Source: an uncultured Sutterella sp. (GTDB lineage Bacteria; Pseudomonadota; Gammaproteobacteria; Burkholderiales; Burkholderiaceae_F). Taken from it: DNA of 7,260 nt. A program made the position numbers and the translations under genes. The notes beneath the pieces are model-generated. The model was not told where the DNA came from and made no database searches. It saw nothing but the letters and a program-made list of their open reading frames with translations. Of the stretch, positions 1 to 5,226 are shown one piece after another (within the stretch, counting starts at the first letter, position 1; each line of letters opens with the position of its first letter). Where the stretch lies: the NCBI GenBank assembly GCA_900538905.1, contig UPZS01000062.1:1-7260 (forward strand), written 5' to 3'.

Positions 1-61
1 AATCAACTTCGTTTGAAATCAACGAGTTAAAGCGTCACGATCTGCCTATGCACATTTTGTT

Positions 62-1594
62 TTGGACAGCAATGACTACAAATACAAGGGATTGGACGCC
101 GATCCGCTCGCAGCCGAGCCAAATCGGGAGCTCGTAGAAAGCGCTCCGCTATTCGGTCGAGACGATCGCGACAAGCTCGGAAACTTTATTTCTCAACACG
201 TCGGTCGTGGTGACGGCGACCTGATCATGGAACTTCTTGCAAGTGGTCAAGTGGTTCCCAGCAAACGTCTTGTAGATGCTGTCGGCATCATGTTTGATGA
301 AAACAAAAAACAGGCCTTCACACTCATTGACGAACAAAAGAACGCCTATGAAACCGCCATGCGTGCCGTTCGCGAAACACCGTTAAACCAGAAACGGTGT
401 GTCGTCATCACAGGCGGCCCGGGAACCGGTAAAAGCGTTGTCGCTATGACCTTGCTAGTCGACATCCTTCGAAAGTTTCGGGAAAACGACAAGCGCCGCA
501 ACGTACGCTTTGTTTCGCCAACTTCATCATTCCGCCAAGCCATGATCTCCATGCTGGCAGGAAGCCATCAAGACAAAAAGGAACGAAAGCGGCGCAAAGA
601 CTTGGCAAAGAACCTCTTTTGCGGAAGCATGGGCTTTTATATGCCCGAATTTAACAGCGATTCCGCCAAAGAAAGCCCCTATCACTGCCTGATCTGCGAT
701 GAAGCGCATCGTTTGCATTCCCATCAGAACATGTACCGTGGCAAGAACCAAATTGAGGACATCGTCAAAGCCGCCTGCGTCTCGGTTTTCTTCGTGGACG
801 ACAATCAGGCTCTTCGCCCTTTCGATATTGGTTCGGTGGATTCAATTCGCCAAGCAGCCGACAAGTACAACGTTCCCGTGGAACAGGTTGATCTTGCCGC
901 TCAATTTCGCTGCCAAGGCTCCGACGGTTTTCTCAACTGGCTTGCTGTAGTACTCGACCTTGCTGACGCTCAAAGCACCGGAAATGCCAATGGTTGGGAC
1001 AAAACTGCATTTGATTTTGACATCGTTGATACGCCGGAAGAAGTCATTGATTTCGTCAACGGAAAAAACCGTTCTGCTGGGTTGCAAAATCCTGTGGCCG
1101 GTCGCAGCGTTATCTCCGGCGCTCGCCTTCTGGCCGGTTACGCTTGGCCTTGGACCAAGGAAGGCAATGATCTCGGTGAAGTTCCCGACGTGGATTTAGG
1201 GTCTGTCAAATTGCCGTGGAACAATCGGAAATCCAGTTACGAATGGGCCATAGACCCGGCAACAATGCAAAGAAACGAAGTCGGGTGCGTACACACCAGT
1301 CAAGGCTTGGAATTTGACTGGGTTGGAGTGTTCATCGGAAAAGATCTGCGTTATGACCCCGATAAGAAGATTCTCTTTGCCGACATTGACAACTACCACG
1401 ACAAAGGCGGCAAAAACGGCCTCGGCAAAAACAAAGTCGAACGGTCCAAGAATCTTCTCAAGTACGTCTGCCGTTGCTACCGAGTGCTTTTGTCTCGCGG
1501 CGTGCGTGGTGCCCGCGTCTACTGCTGTGACAAAAACCTTGCCGAATACCTCAAAGCAGAACTTGCTAAAACAAGCAATTTGAGCGCTAATTGA
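62..1594 (+). CDS. DUF2075 / Schlafen group 3-type P-loop helicase, 5'-incomplete and probably frameshifted
   Basis: This is a superfamily 1-like ATPase of the DUF2075 family (Pfam SLFN-g3_helicase, COG3410), whose cellular role is not established. Counting from the TTG at 62, the visible motifs are Walker A GGPGTGKS (118-125), Walker B ICDEAHR (DEAH at 213-216), VDDNQ (245-249), QFRC (281-284), HTSQGLEFDWVGV (411-423) and the arginine-finger-like YRVLLSRGVRG (473-483). The order and spacing match the family. Family members carry about 150-200 further N-terminal residues, often nuclease-like, which are missing here. The TTG has no Shine-Dalgarno, and this frame stays open upstream to a TGA at 14-16. 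Residues just before the TTG read AYAHFV, like the AYLHN segment of homologues, so the true gene continues upstream. Frame 3 is open across 3-134 and reads INELKRHDL before that point, so a one-base loss near 43 is likely. The helicase domain itself looks intact. Confidence 0.85.
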   Translation: MDSNDYKYKGLDADPLAAEPNRELVESAPLFGRDDRDKLGNFISQHVGRGDGDLIMELLASGQVVPSKRLVDAVGIMFDENKKQAFTLIDEQKNAYETAMRAVRETPLNQKRCVVITGGPGTGKSVVAMTLLVDILRKFRENDKRRNVRFVSPTSSFRQAMISMLAGSHQDKKERKRRKDLAKNLFCGSMGFYMPEFNSDSAKESPYHCLICDEAHRLHSHQNMYRGKNQIEDIVKAACVSVFFVDDNQALRPFDIGSVDSIRQAADKYNVPVEQVDLAAQFRCQGSDGFLNWLAVVLDLADAQSTGNANGWDKTAFDFDIVDTPEEVIDFVNGKNRSAGLQNPVAGRSVISGARLLAGYAWPWTKEGNDLGEVPDVDLGSVKLPWNNRKSSYEWAIDPATMQRNEVGCVHTSQGLEFDWVGVFIGKDLRYDPDKKILFADIDNYHDKGGKNGLGKNKVERSKNLLKYVCRCYRVLLSRGVRGARVYCCDKNLAEYLKAELAKTSNLSAN

Positions 1595-1678
1595 CCACCA
1601 AGCAACAAGGCGACTTCAGGGTTGAGCACCGATACTGCTTCACCATAAATAGCAGAATTTCGGCCTGTTGCTCTCAGG

Positions 1679-1717
1679 AGCTTTCTTTCCGTCATATCAC
1701 CAAACGGAAAGAAAGCT
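1679..1717. repeat. Perfect 14-bp inverted repeat between convergent genes (possible bidirectional terminator)
   Basis: AGCTTTCTTTCCGT (1679-1692) and its exact complement ACGGAAAGAAAGCT (1704-1717) flank an 11-nt loop. It lies between the ends of the DUF2075 gene (plus) and nrdB (minus), where a shared transcription stop would be expected. There is no T-run on either side and the stem is purine/pyrimidine skewed, so it is not a textbook intrinsic terminator. It may instead block 3' exonucleases, or be a remnant of a mobile end. The inverted repeat is certain; the function is inferred. Confidence 0.6.
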
Positions 1718-1730
1718 AACAGAAAGAACG

Positions 1731-1759
1731 GCAGACATTGAGAACACCGACATGTCTGC
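1731..1759 (-). terminator. Candidate weak terminator downstream of nrdB
   Basis: GCAGACAT (1731-1738) pairs perfectly with ATGTCTGC (1752-1759) across a 13-nt loop. On the minus strand it begins 46 bases after the nrdB stop and is followed by CGTTCTTTCTGTT, a broken U-rich tract. Position and orientation suit the end of the nrdAB transcript. The interrupted T-tract and the large loop make it weak. Confidence 0.35.
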
Positions 1760-1804
1760 TGTCAGAAGCGATTAGTTCCTTGTTTGTCCTCTACCAAAAG
1801 TCGC

Positions 1805-2788
1805 TTAACTCTTGGAGCTCGCCGCGCCCCAAACATCAGCCCAAGAACCGGTGAGCGCCCCTTTGGCGTAGTCAACCACGCGGTTTTCAAAGAAGTTTGT
1901 GTGCGTCACACCAAGCATCGCGTCAACCCAGTTGAGAGGATTTTTCTCCGATTTGAAGATCGGCTTCAAGCCGAGCCCCATCAGGCGACGATCGGCAATG
2001 TAGCGGATGTAATCCTTGACTTCCTGCTTGGTAAGGCGCTTCATGTCGCATACGCCGAAGGCGAGTTCAATGAAACGATCTTCCAGGTCAACCATCGTTT
2101 CGGCGATCGAGTAGATGCGTGCCTTGAGTTCATCGTTCCAGAGCTGCGGATTCTGCTTGATGTACTCGCGAAAGAGCATCGTCATGGATTCGGTATGAAG
2201 CGTCTCGTCGGCAATCGACCAAGCAATGATCTGCCCCATGCCCTTGAGTAGTCCGTTGCGCGGAAAGTTGAGCAGCATCACGAAACTCGAAAACAGCTGC
2301 ATCCCTTCGGTGAAGGCCGAAAACGCGGCAATCTGGGCGGCAAGCTCGTTTTCTGACAGGCATTCGTTAAAGAACTCGTGCTTCTTGGCCATCGCCTCGT
2401 ACTGCAGAAACTCGTTGTAGACGGTCTCGGGCAGGCCCAGCGTCTCGATCAAATGCGAGTATGCCGCAATATGCACCGCTTCTCGGCCAGCAAAGCTCGA
2501 GAGCATCATGCGGATTTCCGGCTGAGGGAACTGAGGCAGGTACGTCGTGACATAGGCACCTGACACGTCAATATCGCCCTGCGTGAAAAAGCGAAGGATC
2601 TTTGTAAGAAAGTCACGTTCGGAATCCGTGAGCTTGAGCTGGAAGTCCTTCACGTCTTCCATCATCGGCACTTCCGTCCAAAGCCAGTGCATTTGTTCGC
2701 TTTGTACGAACGCGTCGTAGGCCCACGGGTAAGCAAAGGGCTTGAAGTAGTTGCGGTTGCCCGCGAGTTTCAGTGCGCTTTTTTGCAT
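1805..2788 (-). CDS. nrdB: Class Ia ribonucleotide reductase, beta (radical) subunit NrdB
   Basis: This is the 327-residue small subunit of aerobic ribonucleotide reductase, cytosolic, which stores the radical used by NrdA to reduce ribonucleoside diphosphates. All metal ligands of the ferritin-like fold are visible: D72 (in TQGDID), E103 and H106 (in REAVH), E161 (TEGMQLF), E195 and H198 (DETLH). The radical tyrosine Y110 sits four residues after H106, as in E. coli Y122. The D72-E103 spacing of 31 equals that of E. coli D84-E115. Y307 in the C-terminal tail is placed like E. coli Y356, needed for radical transfer, and the tail SWADVW probably docks on NrdA. The protein is shorter than E. 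coli NrdB (376) and has no ATP-cone. The start is well supported: AAGGA lies 6 bases upstream, inside the last codons of nrdA and across its stop, so translation is probably coupled. Whether the cofactor is Fe-Fe or another metal pair cannot be read from sequence. Confidence 0.96.
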   Translation of the reverse strand: MQKSALKLAGNRNYFKPFAYPWAYDAFVQSEQMHWLWTEVPMMEDVKDFQLKLTDSERDFLTKILRFFTQGDIDVSGAYVTTYLPQFPQPEIRMMLSSFAGREAVHIAAYSHLIETLGLPETVYNEFLQYEAMAKKHEFFNECLSENELAAQIAAFSAFTEGMQLFSSFVMLLNFPRNGLLKGMGQIIAWSIADETLHTESMTMLFREYIKQNPQLWNDELKARIYSIAETMVDLEDRFIELAFGVCDMKRLTKQEVKDYIRYIADRRLMGLGLKPIFKSEKNPLNWVDAMLGVTHTNFFENRVVDYAKGALTGSWADVWGAASSKS

Positions 2789-2791
2789 TTC

Positions 2792-4567
2792 TTATCCTTC
2801 ACAGGCAAGGCAACCAGTGTCGTCGGCCACGGCCCGCATATCGATTTCGTCTTCAAGGCGCCGACGAACGGCAACCTGACCGACCTTGTCAGCTTTTCTC
2901 AATTTGTCACTGCGGCAGTAGTAAAGAGACTTCAGCCCCTTCTTCCATGCCATAAAGTGGCAAGCGTGCAAATAACCGATCGGCACGTCCGGCGCAAAGA
3001 AGAGATTGACGCTCTGCCCCTGGTCAATGTAGGGCTGACGGTCTGCTGCCAGTTCAATGATCCAGCGCTGATCGATTTCCTGAGCCGTCTTAAACACGTC
3101 TCTGACCTGCTGCGGCAAATCCGTGCGGTGTTGCACGCTGCCGTCGTGGGCAATCAGATCACTCCAGACTTCATCCGTATCGAGACCAAGTTCAGCCAAA
3201 ACACGTTTGAGGAAGCGATTCTTGACGATATGCGCGCCGGAAATCGTGTCCTGCCGGAAAACGTTAGCGCGAATTGGCTCGATTGACGGGCTTGTACCGC
3301 CAGTGATAAGCGACGACGAAGCATTGGGTGCCACGGCCATCCAGTGACTGAAGCGGCGAGCAACGCCGGCAGCGGCTGCATCAGGGCAAGCACCGCGTTT
3401 TTCGCACAGAACCTTGTCGGCCCGTTCGCATTCGTTTCGGATATGGCGGAACATGGCCATATTGGTTACTTTGGCGACAACGCTCTCAAAGGCAATGCCG
3501 TTTTTCTGCAGATAGGCATGGAAGCCCATGGCACCGAGCCCCACGCTGCGCTCGCGCATGGCGCTCAATCGCGCACGTGCAATCGTGTCCGGAGCGTGAT
3601 CAATGAAGTATTGAAGCACGTTGTCGAGAAATTCCATCACATCCTCGATGAACTGAGGCACGTGCTTCCATTGATCGAAATACTCCAGATTCACGGACGA
3701 AAGACAGCAGACGGCCGTACGCTCCTCGTTCGTGGGCAAGAAGATTTCGGTGCAAAGGTTCGATCCGTTGATCTTGAGCCCCTGATCGGCAAGCCACTTG
3801 GGCAACACGCGGTTGGCCGTATCGGTAAAGACCAGGTACGGTTCGCCGGTGTGCATGCGCATTTCCAAAATACGCTGCCAGAGATCACGTGCACTCACCG
3901 TTTCAACCACTTTACCGGTGGCCGGGTGTTTGAGCTCCCACGAATCGTCATAGTCAGCATCACGCATGCTCGCTTCAATCTTCTGCATGAAGGCGTCGGA
4001 AATATTGATGCCGTGATGCAAATTGAGCGCGCGCATGTTGGGGTCGCCCGTTGGCTTGCGCATTTCGATGAACTGAACGATATCGGGATGATCAATCGAC
4101 AGGAAGGCCGCGTAGGACCCGCGCCGCGTCGAACCTTGACGATACGCAAGACAGGCCGCATCGTAGACCTTGAGATGAGGCATGACACCCACGCTTTTGT
4201 CGTCAGCGTTGCGAATGCCCACGTGAATACCGACGCCGCCGCCGAGCATCGACAACCAGTTGACTTCGGAAAGCGTATTGACCAGCCCTTCGGCCGTATC
4301 GGGCATGTAGCTCAGAAAGCACGAGACCGGCAAACCGCGCTTGTTACGCCCGAAGCTCAAAACAGGCGTCGAAAAACTCAACCAATGGCGACTCGCGTAG
4401 TCATAAATGCGTTGAGCATGTTCGGGATTGCTCGCAAAACTTTCCGCCACAAAGGCGTAGCGTTCCTGCGGGGACGTTTCCCCTTCTCGCATATAGCTTT
4501 CGCGCAAGCGCTGCAGCCCCAACTCGTCAAAAAGCGCGTCGCGTGATAAATCAATCTGAACGGGCAT
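2792..4567 (-). CDS. nrdA: Class I ribonucleotide reductase, alpha (catalytic) subunit NrdA lacking an ATP-cone
   Basis: This 591-residue catalytic subunit reduces NDPs to dNDPs in the cytosol with NrdB. Key residues are present: the redox pair C83 (LPVSCFLS) and C287 (TAVCCLSS), the active-site triad N270, C272 and E274 in SNLCTEI, the radical-transfer pair Y549-Y550 in SLYYC, and a C-terminal thiol pair C586-C589 (GCLAC) that is re-reduced by thioredoxin or glutaredoxin. Substrate-loop features GLGAMGF (343-349) and NASSSLITGGTSPSIEP (415-431) align with E. coli. The protein is about 170 residues shorter than E. coli NrdA (761). It starts just before the ten-helix domain, so the N-terminal ATP-cone that senses the dATP/ATP ratio is absent; feedback inhibition of overall activity by dATP is therefore not expected. 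The C-terminal pair is CxxC rather than the CxxxxC of E. coli. nrdB follows 3 bases downstream. The start ATG has only a weak GAG-type ribosome site, but an upstream promoter and leader fit it. Confidence 0.96.
   Translation of the reverse strand: MPVQIDLSRDALFDELGLQRLRESYMREGETSPQERYAFVAESFASNPEHAQRIYDYASRHWLSFSTPVLSFGRNKRGLPVSCFLSYMPDTAEGLVNTLSEVNWLSMLGGGVGIHVGIRNADDKSVGVMPHLKVYDAACLAYRQGSTRRGSYAAFLSIDHPDIVQFIEMRKPTGDPNMRALNLHHGINISDAFMQKIEASMRDADYDDSWELKHPATGKVVETVSARDLWQRILEMRMHTGEPYLVFTDTANRVLPKWLADQGLKINGSNLCTEIFLPTNEERTAVCCLSSVNLEYFDQWKHVPQFIEDVMEFLDNVLQYFIDHAPDTIARARLSAMRERSVGLGAMGFHAYLQKNGIAFESVVAKVTNMAMFRHIRNECERADKVLCEKRGACPDAAAAGVARRFSHWMAVAPNASSSLITGGTSPSIEPIRANVFRQDTISGAHIVKNRFLKRVLAELGLDTDEVWSDLIAHDGSVQHRTDLPQQVRDVFKTAQEIDQRWIIELAADRQPYIDQGQSVNLFFAPDVPIGYLHACHFMAWKKGLKSLYYCRSDKLRKADKVGQVAVRRRLEDEIDMRAVADDTGCLACEG
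2795..2799 (-). promoter_or_regulatory. nrdB ribosome binding site within the nrdA 3' end
   Basis: On the minus strand AAGGA (2799 to 2795) immediately precedes the nrdA TAA stop (2794 to 2792), and the nrdB ATG follows after three bases. The nrdB Shine-Dalgarno is therefore occupied by ribosomes finishing nrdA. This supports the chosen nrdB start and suggests termination-reinitiation coupling of the two subunits. Confidence 0.75.
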
Positions 4568-4582
4568 GTCGAATTACTCGGC

Positions 4583-4614
4583 AAAAAAAAGCGGCTAACC
4601 GCCGATACGCGGCG
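4583..4614 (-). promoter_or_regulatory. Candidate attenuator in the nrdA leader: competing hairpins plus a T8 tract
   Basis: On the minus strand GCGG-TTAG-CCGC (4602 to 4591) is followed directly by eight Ts (4590 to 4583), ending 15 bases before the nrdA ATG. This is a minimal intrinsic-terminator layout. An alternative stem just upstream, CGCCG-CGTAT-CGGCG (4614 to 4600), uses bases 4602-4600 of the terminator's left arm, so the two cannot form together. This is the geometry of an antiterminator/terminator pair. The terminator stem has only 4 bp, so efficiency may be low, and no ligand domain or leader peptide was recognised. The base-pairing is seen; regulation is inferred. Confidence 0.4.
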
Positions 4615-4637
4615 CCTCGAATTTAAATGTCCGAAAA

Positions 4638-4666
4638 ATACTATATGGAGACACCAACAATCGCAA
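4638..4666 (-). promoter_or_regulatory. Candidate sigma-70 promoter of nrdAB
   Basis: On the minus strand TTGCGA (4666 to 4661, 4 of 6 to TTGACA) and TAGTAT (4643 to 4638, 4 of 6 to TATAAT) are 17 bp apart. Initiation would fall near 4631, giving a leader of roughly 64 nt. The -10 lies inside the first NrdR-box-like site, as expected for a repressed nrd promoter. The hexamers are imperfect. Confidence 0.45.
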
Positions 4667-4684
4667 TTGCACAAGATGCTGTTG
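4638..4684. promoter_or_regulatory. Tandem NrdR-box-like sites upstream of nrdA
   Basis: Two 16-mers, 4638-4653 (ATACTATATGGAGACA) and 4669-4684 (GCACAAGATGCTGTTG), each match 10 of 16 positions of the NrdR box as I remember it (acaCwAtATaTwGtgt). Both keep the same core: C-w-A, A-T, and w-G. Their centres are 31 bp apart, close to three helical turns, as is characteristic of paired NrdR boxes in proteobacteria. They overlap and flank the candidate nrdA promoter, so repression of nrdAB by the ATP/dATP-sensing repressor NrdR is the natural reading. The spacing strengthens two individually modest matches. Confidence 0.5.
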
Positions 4685-4741
4685 TTTTTGCCGATGATTT
4701 AGTGCCAACCTGTTGATACCGCGGCAAATATTTTTCCCCAC

Positions 4742-4754
4742 CTCCAGACTGGAG
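4742..4754. repeat. 13-nt palindrome in the nrdA/symporter gap
   Basis: CTCCAG-A-CTGGAG is a perfect 6-bp inverted repeat around one base. It is followed on the plus strand by TAACAC and a T6 run. It could be an operator for a dimeric regulator, or merely a short hairpin. It lies about 110 bases upstream of the inferred nrdAB start point. No regulator is assigned. Confidence 0.3.
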
Positions 4755-4877
4755 TAACACTTTTTTGCTGATTTCGACTGCCAAAAATGACAGTCTGCGT
4801 CCTATCGCGTAATGAAAGCCACGTGAAGCATTCTTTTTCTGTTGAAAAATAGAAGTTCAACAAAGGAAGGAGGTAGA

Positions 4878-4955
4878 ATGCGGGTTTTCCTGCTTATGAC
4901 GGGAGGGGTGGTTGTTCCCGTCATTTTTGTCTGCCAAGTACAAGAAACTTTGTGA
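4878..4955 (+). CDS. Candidate 25-residue hydrophobic small protein or leader peptide
   Basis: An ATG at 4878 is preceded by AAGGAGGT (4867-4874), nearly the full anti-Shine-Dalgarno complement, three bases away. This is the strongest ribosome site in the window. The product would begin MRVFLLMTGGVVVPVIFV and end CQVQETL. Residues 3-19 are almost all hydrophobic, enough for one membrane segment. A 6-bp inverted repeat GTTGAA/TTCAAC (4841-4861) sits just before the ribosome site. A 9-bp hairpin with a T-run lies within the coding sequence (4896-4928), so translation and termination would interfere. It may therefore be an attenuating leader peptide for the symporter gene 271 bases downstream, or a free-standing small membrane protein. 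I recognise no homologue, and no clear promoter was found for it. Confidence 0.4.
   Translation: MRVFLLMTGGVVVPVIFVCQVQETL
4896..4928 (+). terminator. Candidate intrinsic terminator or attenuator inside the small ORF
   Basis: ATGACGGGA (4896-4904) pairs perfectly with TCCCGTCAT (4916-4924) across an 11-nt loop, and T4924 opens a run of five Ts. The T-run is only on the plus-strand side, so it would stop rightward transcription. No long gene lies upstream on this strand, so it either ends a short RNA carrying the 4878-4955 ORF or attenuates read-through towards the symporter. Confidence 0.45.
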
Positions 4956-5045
4956 CGCTGTCGGCAAAGTGTTTCGTCGCAATCCGGACCGACGTTCTGA
5001 TTTCGCGCAACGTTCCACAACATTTTCCCTAAAAACAGATCACTA

Positions 5046-5111
5046 GAAAGTTTGCTTTCCATCGAACTTTCATCAAGTTTTCATTTGCTCGGCAGATAAA
5101 GCACCTAAACT
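5046..5111 (+). promoter_or_regulatory. Symporter upstream region: nested inverted repeats and a weak promoter candidate
   Basis: The stretch 4956-5226 (271 bases) holds no gene. GAAAGTT (5046-5052) pairs with AACTTTC (5065-5071). The same left arm can instead form GAAAG-TTTG-CTTTC (5046-5059), and AACTT/AAGTT (5065-5079) forms a third option. Just downstream, TTGCTC (5085-5090) and TAAACT (5106-5111) are 15 bp apart, a possible but suboptimal promoter for the gene at 5227. I saw no glycine-riboswitch core, which sometimes precedes AGCS genes. The operator and promoter assignment is speculative. Confidence 0.25.
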
Positions 5112-5226
5112 CTAGGCTGTCTCTTTCCTGCCTAAAAAAACAACAAGGACAGAGCGCATAAGTAGTCGTCACCGATTTATTGTCGTTTGAGCGCTACAAA
5201 ATCAAACTCTCGGAGCCAAAGTCGTC

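Noticed and set aside
62..64. TTG as the native start of the DUF2075 gene
   Set aside because: No ribosome site precedes it, the family extends much further upstream, and family-like residues continue before the TTG.
3344..4546. 400-codon open frame on the plus strand, antisense to nrdA
   Set aside because: nrdA on the other strand has all catalytic motifs and full length. The antisense frame has no recognisable domain or ribosome site and is a by-product of codon bias. The antisense frames over nrdB (1784-2251, 2687-3286) are rejected for the same reason.
4802..5062. 86-codon minus-strand frame in the intergenic gap
   Set aside because: It covers a terminator-like hairpin and the strong plus-strand ribosome site. 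Composition is not protein-like, and only a weak GAAAG precedes its ATG.
4930..5226. Glycine riboswitch before the AGCS gene
   Set aside because: I looked for the conserved core and tandem aptamer layout and did not find it. The gap shows only short hairpins and a weak promoter candidate.
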